From: Salipiger bermudensis
GTDB taxonomy: Bacteria > Pseudomonadota > Alphaproteobacteria > Rhodobacterales > Rhodobacteraceae
Reading direction: 5' to 3'
Length of the DNA stretch: 64,000 nt
Assembly (NCBI RefSeq): GCF_020171625.1
Contig: NZ_JAIUZY010000005.1
Coordinates: 186,001-250,000 of the forward strand
Shown: positions 26,395-35,595 of the stretch, in pieces
Position numbering within the stretch: position 1 is the first letter of the stretch
Layout: each line of letters opens with the position of its first letter
Position numbers and translations under genes: made by a program
The notes under the pieces: generated by a model
What the model saw: the letters and a program-made list of their open reading frames with translations, nothing else
The model's database searches: none
Told to the model about the DNA's origin: nothing

Positions 26395-28643
26395 TCCGGA
26401 TTGCGTTGCTCTGCCTGGCGCTCTGGCTCTATCCCGCCGCCTCTTCGGCGCAGGAGATCCGCGTTCGCTCCGGAGAGCACGGCTCTTTCACGCGGCTCGC
26501 GCTCGATATTCCCGTCGGCCTGGGGTGGCAGACGACCTATGTCGCGCCCCGGCGTCTCGAGCTGCGTTTCGAGGGCGAAGGCTACCGGTTCGACAGCAGC
26601 GCCGTCTTCGAGCGCATCAACACCGAGCGACTCTCAGGCCTCGAGTCCCTGCCAGAGGGCGCGGGGCTGGTGCTCGAGCTTGGATGTGACTGCGTCGCAG
26701 AGGCGTTTCTCGCGGAGCCGGGGATGCTCGCGCTGGACATCCGCGCAGGCGACGCGCCACAGATGGCGGAGCCTTCCGAACCGACGCCGGAAGAGGAGGA
26801 GCCCCTTTTCGGGGTCCGGGTCGGAGCGCAGCCGGGCATCGGGCCACCGCCTGCGCGCAATCCTCTGCTGCCGGTCTTCGTGCCGCAACGTACGCCGGAG
26901 CCCGAACAAACCGCGGCGCCACCGGACGAGGCCGAAGATGGCATGGATCCGGTCGGGCTCGGGCGGACCCTGTCCGAACAGCTTGCGATCGCGGCGAGCG
27001 ACGGTCTTCTCTCCCCGCGCACAAACGGGCTGGCGCAACGTCCCGCGGCTTTCGACGACTGGACATCCGGGGTCGCCGAAGACGATGCGCAGGATCTATC
27101 GATGCAGGCACCGGAGCTGACGAGCGCGCAGTCGCAGATCGAGGCGGCCGTGCTTGGCCGAGAACCCTCTGACATGCAGGCTCGTGTCCGCATCGGCGGC
27201 ACCGGTTGCGTTGCCGATGGCGCGCTCGATATCGCCTCGTGGGGGTCGGATGACACGTTTCATACGACCATTCCCGACCTGCGACGGCGACTTTACGGGG
27301 AGTTCGACACGCTCGATCCCGAGATTCTCGCCGAACTGGTTCGCGCCCATGTTTATGTCGGGTTCGGGGCGGAGGCGCGGGCGCTGCTCGACCTGGCGCC
27401 CGGGGAGCGCGATCCCGTGCTCTACGCGCTGGCTGGTATCGTCGATGGCGCGCCCGATCGCGCCGGCGTGTTCGCCGGACAGACCGGGTGCGAAGGCGCC
27501 GCGGCGCTCTGGGCGCTTGCCGGGGCGGCCAAGCTCCCGGAGGGTGCCCGGGTGGATCACCGTTCGGTGAGGCGTGCCTTCGAGGCGTTGCCCGGACCCC
27601 TGCGGCCGGTGCTGGGGCCGACGCTGGCCACCCGCCTGGCAGAGGCGGGGCATGTGGGCGCCGCGCGCAACCTGCTCTCGCGGCTCGACCGCTCCGGCGG
27701 GGCCTCCGACGCGGACATGCGCTTCAGCCGGGCGCAGATCGACCGGCTCGAAGGCGCCGTTCAGGAGGCGCACTCGGTGCTCGAAGACCTGTCGCACCGG
27801 GCGGGCGCGCACGCACCGGACGCGGTTGCCGCCACCATTGCGCTGGCCTCCGAACAGGGCGTGCCGGTGAACGCGCGGATGACCGACCTCTCGGCGGCTT
27901 ATTCGACAGAACTGCGTGCCACCGAGCAAGGGCCGGAACTCTGGCTCGCACATCTGCGCGCCCTGTCTGCGAATGGCCGCTTCGAGGAGGCTTTCGCCGG
28001 GTTTCACGCCGGCGACGACATGCCGGAAGAGCAGCGCAGGACCGCCGCCTCGGAATTGCTGACCGCGCTCACGGATCGCGGATCGGATACCGGGTTTCTG
28101 CGCGAAGCGGTGCCTCGACAGGCGGAGTATGCGACGCTCGTTCGGGGCAATGTGGCTCTCACGGTGGCGCAGCGGCTGCTCGGCATTGGCCTCGCGGACG
28201 AGGCGATGGCCTGGGCGTCGCTTCCGGTCATTGAGCCCGGTTCACGTGATCGCCGGTTGCTGGTGTCACGGATCCACCTTGCCCGCAACGATCCCCAACA
28301 GGCAGAGATGTCTCTGATCGGCCTGCAGGGGGATGACGTCCTGGCGCTGCGCGCCCGGGCACGGGCGATGATGGGCGACTACAGCTATGCCCAGTCCGCG
28401 TTCGGCGCCCTTGGCGAGGACGGCGCGGCGCGGTCTGCCGCCTGGCTTGCGGGGGACTGGGCCGCGCTGGACGAGGGAGAGGACGCTTTGGCCGCAGCGG
28501 CGGAGTTGGCCGCGTCGGCGCTTCCGGATAGTCTCGGTGCGCAGCCGAGCCTGGCCAGCGTCGAGGCGCTCGCAACCTCCGGGTCCGAAACCCGCGAGAC
28601 ACTTCGGGCGCTGCTCGAACAGACGCGCTTGGCGGAAGAGTGA
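26391..28643 (+). CDS. Secreted 750-residue protein of the flagellar cluster, unknown function
   Basis: I do not recognise a named family. The protein has a signal peptide (about 1-20, cleaving before QEIRV), then a beta-rich domain (about 22-115, GSFTRLALDIPVGLGWQ) that resembles AMIN-type or similar envelope domains. An acidic, proline-rich linker (about 116-190) follows, then a long helical region (about 270-750) with repeats of TPR or Sel1 character. It overlaps motA by 4 bases and precedes flhA by 118 bases, so it is part of the motor region. A periplasmic role at the stator, like that of MotC in rhizobia, is an inference from location and topology only. Confidence 0.75.
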   Translation: MIRIALLCLALWLYPAASSAQEIRVRSGEHGSFTRLALDIPVGLGWQTTYVAPRRLELRFEGEGYRFDSSAVFERINTERLSGLESLPEGAGLVLELGCDCVAEAFLAEPGMLALDIRAGDAPQMAEPSEPTPEEEEPLFGVRVGAQPGIGPPPARNPLLPVFVPQRTPEPEQTAAPPDEAEDGMDPVGLGRTLSEQLAIAASDGLLSPRTNGLAQRPAAFDDWTSGVAEDDAQDLSMQAPELTSAQSQIEAAVLGREPSDMQARVRIGGTGCVADGALDIASWGSDDTFHTTIPDLRRRLYGEFDTLDPEILAELVRAHVYVGFGAEARALLDLAPGERDPVLYALAGIVDGAPDRAGVFAGQTGCEGAAALWALAGAAKLPEGARVDHRSVRRAFEALPGPLRPVLGPTLATRLAEAGHVGAARNLLSRLDRSGGASDADMRFSRAQIDRLEGAVQEAHSVLEDLSHRAGAHAPDAVAATIALASEQGVPVNARMTDLSAAYSTELRATEQGPELWLAHLRALSANGRFEEAFAGFHAGDDMPEEQRRTAASELLTALTDRGSDTGFLREAVPRQAEYATLVRGNVALTVAQRLLGIGLADEAMAWASLPVIEPGSRDRRLLVSRIHLARNDPQQAEMSLIGLQGDDVLALRARARAMMGDYSYAQSAFGALGEDGAARSAAWLAGDWAALDEGEDALAAAAELAASALPDSLGAQPSLASVEALATSGSETRETLRALLEQTRLAEE

Positions 28644-28761
28644 CCATGTCGAAAGGCGCGCTTTCCCGGCAAACCCCAAGGCATCAGCACCCCGCTCATG
28701 CGCGGGGTAAACGCCTTGGCGCGGTATCCCGGTCTCGCAAAGGCACGAAAGAGCCCGCAGC

Positions 28762-30834
28762 ATGACCACCGGCATGTTCTTCAAACCGACCGTGCTTCTT
28801 GCGGTGGCGCTCATGGCGGTCATCGTGATGATGATCCTGCCGGTGCCCGCCTGGATCCTGGATGTCGGCCTTGCCGCGTCCTTCGGCCTTGCGATCCTGA
28901 TCTTCACGGTCACCCTATTCATCGAGCGTCCGCTGGATTTTTCCGCCTTCCCGACGATCCTGCTGGCGTCGCTCATGCTGCGCCTTTCGCTCAACGTAAG
29001 CTCGACCAAGCTGATCATCGGCGAGGGCCACACCGGCACCTCCGCTGCAGGCGATGTGATCGAGGGGTTCGCGAATTTTGTCATGGGGGGCAGCGTGTTC
29101 CTCGGGCTGGTGGTGTTCGGCGTTTTGATGATCGTGAATTTCGCGGTGATCACCAAGGGGGCGGCCCGCATGGCCGAGGTCGGAGCGCGCTTCGCGCTCG
29201 ACGGGATGCCCGGCAAGCAGCTTGCGATCGACAGCGACATGTCGGCGGGGGCCATTGACCACGCCGAGGCCAAGGCGCGGCGCGAACGCGAACAGCAGGA
29301 GACGACCTTCTTCGGCTCGCTGGACGGCGCGTCGAAATTCGTCAAGGGCGATGCGGTCGCGGGGCTCCTGATCACCCTTCTGAACTTGGTGATGGGCATG
29401 GTGATGGGGATTTTCGGCCACGGGATGCCCCTGTCCCGCGCCTTTGAGACCTATGCCATCCTGACCGTCGGCGACGGGCTCGTGTCGCAGATCCCGGCTG
29501 TCATCATTTCGATCGCGTCGGGGCTTCTTCTGGCGCGCGGCGGGGCGATCGGCGCAACTGATGTGGCCGTGGCGGCGCAGCTTGCACGGCACCCCGCGGC
29601 GCTCGGCACGGTGGCGGTGCTGATGGCCCTGTTCGCGCTGGTGCCGGGTCTGCCGTTCCTGCCGTTCATCCTTGGCGCGGGCGTGCTCGGGGGGCTCGCG
29701 ATCTACATGGCGCGCCGGGCAGCCGAGCCCACCGATCCTCCCGAAACCGAGACGCCCGAGCCCCCGCGCGAGCGGCCCATCGGCGATGTCCTCGATGTCG
29801 ACGAGATCCATGTCGAGTTTGCGCCGGATCTCGTAAACATGGTGCTCGATCCGGGCACCGGGCTCGACGTGCGGATCGACAATATGCGCCGCCACATCGC
29901 CTCGGGGTTCGGGATCATCCTGCCAGAGATCCGGCTGACCGACGCCCCGGCGCTCGAAACCGGGATCTACCTGATCCGGATTCACGGCGTCGAGGTCGCG
30001 CGCGGAGAACTCAACCCGGATCTGGTGCTGGCGCTGATGCCCGACGATCATGCCAGCCTGCCCGGCGGGCGCGACGTGACAGAGCCGGTCTATGGCGCTC
30101 CGGCGCGCTGGGTCAAGCCGGAACATCGCGACCGCGCGGCGCTGACCGGGGCGACCATCGTGACCCCGACCGAGGTGCTGGCGACGCATCTGCTCGAGGT
30201 CATAAAGCGGAATTTCGGCCGCCTCTTGACGCTGAAATCGCTGCGCCGGCTGCTGGACGAGATGGTCAGCCTCAGCAACCCCGCCCGGGCCGAAGCCAAC
30301 CGTCGCCTGCTCGATGAACTGATCCCGGACAAGGTGCAGATCGATACCCTGCATCAGGTTTTGCGGCTGCTGCTCGAGGAACAGGTCAGCATCCGCAACC
30401 TGCCGCTGATCCTCGAGGCGATCTCCGAGATGCGGGGCCAGCAGGCGCGGCCCGACGCCATCTGCGAGCATGTCCGGCAGCGCATCGGGTTCCAGTTGGT
30501 CGCGGCCATGCGCCGGAAGGACGGCACCATCCCCCTGATCCAGCTCTCCCCGGAATGGGAGGACACGTTTTCGGCCTATCAGGTCGAGGCGGCCGCCGGC
30601 GGGCTCGATGTCGCCCTGCCGCCCGACCTGTTCGAGAGCCTGACTAGCGGTGTTGCCGCAGAGGTCGGCGAGGCCGGAAACCGGGGGATTTTTCCGGCGC
30701 TTGTCACCAGCGCCCGCCGGCGGCGCTTCCTGCGGACGATCCTTTCGGCCAAGGGGATCGCCAACCCGGTGCTGTCCTTCGAAGAAATCGGGATTGAGGC
30801 CAAGCCGGCGCTGGTCGGGGTGGTCCCGGCATGA
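28762..30834 (+). CDS. flhA: Flagellar type III export gate protein FlhA
   Basis: Central export gate component of the flagellar type III secretion system. The 690-residue protein has about eight N-terminal membrane helices (to about 310) with the conserved FLIERPLDFSAFPTILL and DGLVSQIPAVIISIASG stretches, then a cytoplasmic domain that docks substrates and chaperones. ATG at 28762. The stop overlaps the fliR ATG by 4 bases; flhA-fliR-flhB is a compact export-gate run. Confidence 0.96.
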   Translation: MTTGMFFKPTVLLAVALMAVIVMMILPVPAWILDVGLAASFGLAILIFTVTLFIERPLDFSAFPTILLASLMLRLSLNVSSTKLIIGEGHTGTSAAGDVIEGFANFVMGGSVFLGLVVFGVLMIVNFAVITKGAARMAEVGARFALDGMPGKQLAIDSDMSAGAIDHAEAKARREREQQETTFFGSLDGASKFVKGDAVAGLLITLLNLVMGMVMGIFGHGMPLSRAFETYAILTVGDGLVSQIPAVIISIASGLLLARGGAIGATDVAVAAQLARHPAALGTVAVLMALFALVPGLPFLPFILGAGVLGGLAIYMARRAAEPTDPPETETPEPPRERPIGDVLDVDEIHVEFAPDLVNMVLDPGTGLDVRIDNMRRHIASGFGIILPEIRLTDAPALETGIYLIRIHGVEVARGELNPDLVLALMPDDHASLPGGRDVTEPVYGAPARWVKPEHRDRAALTGATIVTPTEVLATHLLEVIKRNFGRLLTLKSLRRLLDEMVSLSNPARAEANRRLLDELIPDKVQIDTLHQVLRLLLEEQVSIRNLPLILEAISEMRGQQARPDAICEHVRQRIGFQLVAAMRRKDGTIPLIQLSPEWEDTFSAYQVEAAAGGLDVALPPDLFESLTSGVAAEVGEAGNRGIFPALVTSARRRRFLRTILSAKGIANPVLSFEEIGIEAKPALVGVVPA

Positions 30835-31598
30835 GCGCGGCAACCGGCCTGATGCCGCTGCTTCTCGAGTGGTGGTGGCTCGCGCTGATCGTTTTCCTGC
30901 GCATAGGCGCGATGATGGCGGTGCTGCCGGGCCTGGGCGAGCAGACGGTGCCGATGCGGGTGCGGCTGGCGCTCGGCCTCGTGCTCACCGTCACCGTCCT
31001 GCCCGCGGTCGGTGCCTCTCTGCCGCTGCCGCCGCCGGGTCTTGGCACCGTGGCCCGAGCGCTGCTGACGGAATCCGTGACCGGTTTGATCGTCGGCCTC
31101 TGGCTTCGGCTCTTCATGCACGCGCTGCAGACCGCTGGCAGCATCGCGGCGCAGTCCACCTCTCTGGCGCAGCTGCTCGGCAACAGTGGCGCGGATCCGA
31201 TGCCGGCGATCGGCCACATCCTCACGGTGGCGGCGCTGGCGCTGCTGATGAGCACGGGGTTCCACGTCAAGGTCGCCGCGTTCATCATCCTCTCGTTCGA
31301 GCTGTTCCCGGCGCTGCACCTGCCCGATCCGGCCCTCATCGCGCAGGCCGGGCGCGGGCATGTCGCGATGGCCTTCGCCTTGGCCTTCACGCTGGCCGCG
31401 CCGTTCGTGATCCTCTCGGCGCTCTACAACCTGACGCTGGGCTTCATCAACAAGGCGATGCCACAGCTGATGGTGGCCTTCGTCGGCGCCCCGGTGATTA
31501 CCTTCGGTTCGATCGTCCTGCTCATGGTCACGGCGCCCCTGATGCTCTCGGTCTGGATGGCGAGCGTCGACCGGTTCCTCTCCGGCCAGACCCCCTAG
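30831..31598 (+). CDS. fliR: Flagellar export protein FliR
   Basis: Core export gate subunit with FliP and FliQ. The 255-residue protein has six or so membrane segments and the typical GLGEQTVPMRVRLALGL and AAQSTSLAQLLG motifs. It overlaps flhA by 4 bases and lies 6 bases before flhB. FliQ is encoded on the other strand at 36311; FliP is not in this window. Confidence 0.94.
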   Translation: MSAATGLMPLLLEWWWLALIVFLRIGAMMAVLPGLGEQTVPMRVRLALGLVLTVTVLPAVGASLPLPPPGLGTVARALLTESVTGLIVGLWLRLFMHALQTAGSIAAQSTSLAQLLGNSGADPMPAIGHILTVAALALLMSTGFHVKVAAFIILSFELFPALHLPDPALIAQAGRGHVAMAFALAFTLAAPFVILSALYNLTLGFINKAMPQLMVAFVGAPVITFGSIVLLMVTAPLMLSVWMASVDRFLSGQTP

Positions 31599-31604
31599 GC
31601 GCCC

Positions 31605-32696
31605 ATGGCAGAGGACCAGTCCGCCGAGAAATCCCACGAACCCTCGCCGCGCAAACTCGAAGAGGCGCGCCGCAAGGGCGAGATACCACGCTCGCCGGAC
31701 CTGCTGACCGCGGCAGCCTATCTGGGGCTGCTGGCGACGGGTGTTTCGATCGGGGCGGGCACGGTGCTGGGCCTTGGCGAGGCGATGCTCCCCTTCATCG
31801 AGCATCCCGAGAAGATCGATGCCCTGTTCTTCGGCGGCATGGCGACGGCCCCGTCGGCGACGGTGCTCAGCGCGGTGCTGAAACCGGTGCTGCCGTGGCT
31901 GGCGGTGCCGGGGGCGGCGGTGCTCTGCACGCTCTTCGCGACCCGGGGCCTGGTGTTTGCGCCGCAGCGTCTCGCACCGAAGGCCAGCCGCCTTTCCCCG
32001 GTGGAGAATGCCCGCAACAAGTACGGCCGGCGGGGCCTGTTCGAGTTTCTCAAGAGCTTCGTCAAGCTGACCCTCTACTCGGTCGTGCTCGGCCTGTTCC
32101 TATCGTCGCAACACGACCTCATCATCGGGGTGCTGCGCGGCGCGCCGGCGGATGCCACCAGCGTCATGGCCACTCTCATGCTGCAACTGCTCGCGATTGC
32201 CGCGGTGGTGGCACTGTGCATCGGGGCGATCGATTATCTCTGGCAACGCGCCGAGCATCTGCGACGCAACCGGATGTCCCAGAAAGAGCTTCGGGACGAG
32301 CACAAGGAGGCCGAGGGCGATCCGATGTTCAAGCAGCACCGACGCGCCCGGGCGCAGGAGATCGCCCTGACCCAGATGATGGCCGATGTGCCGCGCGCCG
32401 ACGTGGTGATCGTCAACCCGACCCACTACGCCGTCGCCCTGACCTGGAGCCGCAAGCCCGGAGAGGCCCCGGTCTGTGTCGCCAAGGGCATGGACGAGGT
32501 CGCCCGACGGATCCGCGAGGTCGCCGAAGAGGCGGGCGTGCCGCTGCATTCCGATCCGCCCACCGCGCGGGCGCTCCATGCCACGACCCGGATCGGGGAG
32601 CAGGTCGCGCCCGAACATTACCGCCCGGTGGCGGCGGCGATCCGTTTCGCAGAGGACATGCGCCAGACCATGCGTCGCAAGAGGGGCGGCCGATGA
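31605..32696 (+). CDS. flhB: Flagellar export switch protein FlhB
   Basis: Substrate-specificity switch of the flagellar export apparatus. The 363-residue protein has four membrane helices and a cytoplasmic tail with the self-cleaving NPTHYAVAL motif. The N-terminus EKSHEPSPRKLEEARRKGEIPRS is the family signature. The last 4 bases overlap the following small gene. Confidence 0.96.
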   Translation: MAEDQSAEKSHEPSPRKLEEARRKGEIPRSPDLLTAAAYLGLLATGVSIGAGTVLGLGEAMLPFIEHPEKIDALFFGGMATAPSATVLSAVLKPVLPWLAVPGAAVLCTLFATRGLVFAPQRLAPKASRLSPVENARNKYGRRGLFEFLKSFVKLTLYSVVLGLFLSSQHDLIIGVLRGAPADATSVMATLMLQLLAIAAVVALCIGAIDYLWQRAEHLRRNRMSQKELRDEHKEAEGDPMFKQHRRARAQEIALTQMMADVPRADVVIVNPTHYAVALTWSRKPGEAPVCVAKGMDEVARRIREVAEEAGVPLHSDPPTARALHATTRIGEQVAPEHYRPVAAAIRFAEDMRQTMRRKRGGR

Positions 32697-33118
32697 GCGG
32701 CGCGCAGTCCGATCTTGCTCGGCTCACCCGGCTTCTGCAGGACCGGGCCTTTGAACAGCACCGTCGCGTCCGAGACGAAGAGCGGCGCCTTCTGGACGAA
32801 CTGGCGCGGATCGACGGATTGAGACAGACCGCCTTCGCCGAGACCGAGAGCCTCGCGGATCGTCGGCTGCTTGGGGCCGACACGCTGTGGCAGGGCTGGC
32901 TGTCGCGTCGCAGAGGGGAGCTGAACCAAGAACTGGCGCGCTGCCGCGTGCGTCAGGAGCACAGCCTAGCGGATGCGAGGCTTGCGCTCGCCCGAACCGA
33001 AGCAACCGAACGCTTGCGGCAGCAGGAGAGAGACACCCTGCGGAACAAACGGCTGCAACGGGAAGAGATCGGGTTGGACGCGCTCTGGCGGCTGGCTCTG
33101 GGGGATCCGGGCGGCTGA
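32693..33118 (+). CDS. Coiled-coil protein, FliJ candidate
   Basis: A 141-residue, highly charged protein predicted to be almost entirely helical (about 8-130), rich in Arg, Glu, Leu and Gln with heptad-like spacing. FliJ is a coiled-coil of about 147 residues that links FliI to FlhA; it evolves fast and is often missed. The position right after flhB (ATG at 32693 overlapping the flhB stop) and the size fit, but I see no sequence motif that proves it. fliI is 4.7 kb downstream on the same strand. Converges with fliL. Confidence 0.6.
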   Translation: MSGAQSDLARLTRLLQDRAFEQHRRVRDEERRLLDELARIDGLRQTAFAETESLADRRLLGADTLWQGWLSRRRGELNQELARCRVRQEHSLADARLALARTEATERLRQQERDTLRNKRLQREEIGLDALWRLALGDPGG

Positions 33119-33125
33119 TCCGGCG

Positions 33126-33641
33126 TCAGGAATCCTGCCGGGCGATCTCGGTGATCAGGACATCGATCACGGCCTTGCCCATCACGTTGCGGGCAGCTTC
33201 CCAGAGGGCGCGGCGCAGCCGGTCCATGCGGTGCTGCTCGGTGAAATTGCCCGCGAATCCGCCGATATTGGCATGGTCGAACAGGACGCGAAGGAAGACA
33301 TCCCGCAGTTTCGGTTCCTGCGCAAAGACGGCCTCTGACCCGCCCGGACCGACCTCGAGACTGAGCGACAGGACCACGAGCGAGTCGACCCGGTCATTGC
33401 CGACGACCGGCACCACGAACTGGTTTGTCATCCGCACGTATTCATTGCCGTCCTCTCCCTCCGCGTCGCCGGGCTCGGAGTGGTCTTCGGCCCCTTCATG
33501 CGCTTGCGCCTCGTGCCCGTCCTCCGACGCGGCGGATTCGCCGGCCTCGTGTGCCGGGGGCGCCGGCGCGAGGACGATCCCGGCGCCGATCCCCGCCGCG
33601 GTGCCGATCAGGGCCAGGAGAATAGGCAGGAGCTTTTTCAT
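33126..33641 (-). CDS. fliL: Flagellar basal-body protein FliL
   Basis: Inner-membrane protein that surrounds or supports stator units. The 171-residue protein has a single N-terminal membrane helix (about 5-27), an acidic His/Glu-rich linker, and a C-terminal domain (about 68-170) with the FliL pattern PVVGNDRVDSLVVLSLSLEV. It is the last gene of the minus-strand run flgB-flgC-fliE-fliQ-flgF-flgG-flgA-flgH-fliL, 10 bases after flgH. Confidence 0.9.
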   Translation of the reverse strand: MKKLLPILLALIGTAAGIGAGIVLAPAPPAHEAGESAASEDGHEAQAHEGAEDHSEPGDAEGEDGNEYVRMTNQFVVPVVGNDRVDSLVVLSLSLEVGPGGSEAVFAQEPKLRDVFLRVLFDHANIGGFAGNFTEQHRMDRLRRALWEAARNVMGKAVIDVLITEIARQDS

Positions 33642-33651
33642 CGTGTCCTCG

Positions 33652-34380
33652 TCAGAACGGCAGGATCATGTCGAGCACCTGCTGGCCATAGCGCGGTTGC
33701 TGCATGTCGCTGATCTGGCCGCGGCCGCCATAGGAAATCTTGGCCGAGGCAATCTTGTCATAGGTGATCTCGTTCTGGCGCGTGATGTCTTCGGGGCGGA
33801 CGAAGCCCGACACCAGCAATTCCCGAAGCTCGAAATTCACCCGCACCTCCTGCGCGCCCTCGATCGCGAGAACCCCGTTCGGCATCACGTCGGTGATCGT
33901 CGCCGCCACCCGCAGGGTGAGCTCTTCGCTGCGCGCGACCTGACCGTCGCCGCCCGAGGCGGACTGACCGCCAAGATCGACCGCGTCCGCCATCGTCGCC
34001 CCGAGGGGAAGATCCTCGTCTATGCGTTGCGGAATACCCAGCAGTTGCGGCACCGAAAGGCTCTCGGAGCCGGAGCGCGACCGCGACGTGCTGTTCGAGA
34101 TGCTGGCCTCATCGTCGATCTCGATCACCACGGTGAGGATGTCGCCGCGTTTCATCGCCCGCCGATCCCCCAGAAGCGACCCTCTTTCCCGGCTCCAGAG
34201 CGAGGCGCGATCGGTCCGGCGTTCGGGCAGGGCCACGGTCGGAATCCCGGAATAGGCCATGGCAAGCCGCTCCGGGCTTTGCTCCTGTGGCGTGAAGCTC
34301 GGGGCCTTGCCGAGGTGATCGAGACGGCTGCACCCGAGGAGGAACAGGAACCCGAGCAGGCAAAGGTGGCGACAGGGCAT
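33652..34380 (-). CDS. flgH: Flagellar L-ring lipoprotein FlgH
   Basis: Outer-membrane L-ring subunit. The 242-residue precursor has a lipoprotein signal with Cys17 in FLLGC, followed by the conserved SLWSRERGSLLGDRRAMKRGDILTV region (here seen as consecutive shorter blocks) and the C-terminal SGFVRPEDITRQNEI and QQPRYGQQVLDMILPF. It starts just 3 bases after flgA ends. Confidence 0.95.
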   Translation of the reverse strand: MPCRHLCLLGFLFLLGCSRLDHLGKAPSFTPQEQSPERLAMAYSGIPTVALPERRTDRASLWSRERGSLLGDRRAMKRGDILTVVIEIDDEASISNSTSRSRSGSESLSVPQLLGIPQRIDEDLPLGATMADAVDLGGQSASGGDGQVARSEELTLRVAATITDVMPNGVLAIEGAQEVRVNFELRELLVSGFVRPEDITRQNEITYDKIASAKISYGGRGQISDMQQPRYGQQVLDMILPF

Positions 34381-34383
34381 GGT

Positions 34384-34800
34384 TCAGTCTCCCAAAACGC
34401 TCACCGCCCCGGAGGCGGTGACGGTTCCGAACAGCGTGCTGCGCGAGGACAGGTTCATCACCCGAACCCGTTCGCCCGCACCGGCCCGGTCGAGCGCGCG
34501 CCCCTCGGTCACGATGTGAAGCCCGTTGCGGGCAAAGATCAGCTCGACGATCTGGTTGCGCTCGACCAGCGCCGGTGCGCCGACGGCGCCGCGCATCACC
34601 GCGCGCCCGGGGTAGAGCGCGACCCGGGCCTCCTGTCCGATGACCTCCTCAAGGGCGTCATGGGCGCCGGGGACCTCTGAAGGCTCGAGCCGGACGGCAT
34701 CCGCCGGAACGATATCCTGCGCGCGCACCGTCCGGGTCGCGACCACGGTCTGGGCGTCGGCGCCCACCGCCAAGAGGCAGAGGAGCAGCGCCAGTCGCAT
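34384..34800 (-). CDS. flgA: P-ring assembly chaperone FlgA (short form)
   Basis: Periplasmic chaperone for P-ring assembly. It has a signal peptide (about 1-16) and one SAF-type domain. At 138 residues it lacks the N-terminal domain of the roughly 220-residue enterobacterial form; the short form is common in alphaproteobacteria, so I do not treat it as truncated. The ATG at 34800 shares one base with the flgG stop. Confidence 0.88.
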   Translation of the reverse strand: MRLALLLCLLAVGADAQTVVATRTVRAQDIVPADAVRLEPSEVPGAHDALEEVIGQEARVALYPGRAVMRGAVGAPALVERNQIVELIFARNGLHIVTEGRALDRAGAGERVRVMNLSSRSTLFGTVTASGAVSVLGD

Positions 34801-35585
34801 CAGCGCACCTGAACCGTTGCGCCAAGCATCTGGTCTGCCGCCGAGATGACCTTGGAATTGAGCTCATAGCCGCGCTGGGCTTCGATCAGTTCGGTGATCT
34901 CGTAGACCGGATCGACCGAGCTGTCCTCGAGATAGCCGTGCCGGAAAGTGCCCAGACCGTCCTGCCCCGCGGTGGTCTGGATCGGCGGGCCGGAGGCTTC
35001 GGTTTCGGTGAAGAGATTGCCGCCGATCGCCTCGAGCCCCTTGGGGTTGGTGAATCCGACAAGGGTGAGCTGACCCAGAAGCTGGGCTTCGACCGCGTCG
35101 TCGAAATAGGCGTAGATCTCTCCCTCGGCGTTGATCGACAGGCTCGTGGCGTCGTCGGGGATGACGATCTCCGGCGCGACGGGCAAGCCGTCGGAGGTGA
35201 CGACCAGGCCCTCGCCATTGCGCTTCAGCGCGCCGTCGCGGGTGTATCCCGCAAGGCCCGAGGGCAGCGTCACCTCGAAGTAGCCCCGGCCTTCGATGGC
35301 CAGATCCAGATCGCCGCCGGTCTGGGACAATGCGCCCTGCGCCAGCTTCATCGTGACCGCCGACGGCCGGGCTCCGAGGCCCAGCTGAACCCCGGTCGGC
35401 AGCATGGTCCCGTCGGCGGCATTGACCGTGCCGGCGCGGGCGACCTGTTGATAGTGCAGATCGGCGAACTCGGCCCGGCGGGCATTGTAGCCGGTCGTGC
35501 TCATGTTCGAGAGGTTGTTCGAGATGACCTCGACCCGCATCTGCTGGGCGCTCATCCCGGTCGCGGCGATTTTCAGGGCACGCAT
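34800..35585 (-). CDS. flgG: Flagellar distal rod protein FlgG
   Basis: Distal rod subunit. The 261-residue protein starts MRALKIAATGMSAQQMRVEV and has the NNLSNMSTTGYNARRAEF motif, the FlgG-specific middle, and the C-terminal EITELIEAQRGYELNSKVISAAD. It lies 10 bases after flgF and overlaps flgA by one base. Confidence 0.95.
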   Translation of the reverse strand: MRALKIAATGMSAQQMRVEVISNNLSNMSTTGYNARRAEFADLHYQQVARAGTVNAADGTMLPTGVQLGLGARPSAVTMKLAQGALSQTGGDLDLAIEGRGYFEVTLPSGLAGYTRDGALKRNGEGLVVTSDGLPVAPEIVIPDDATSLSINAEGEIYAYFDDAVEAQLLGQLTLVGFTNPKGLEAIGGNLFTETEASGPPIQTTAGQDGLGTFRHGYLEDSSVDPVYEITELIEAQRGYELNSKVISAADQMLGATVQVR

Positions 35586-35595
35586 AACGCTCTCC

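Noticed and set aside
28915-30843. A long open frame on the minus strand opposite flhA
   Set aside because: Antisense shadow of a well-conserved gene.
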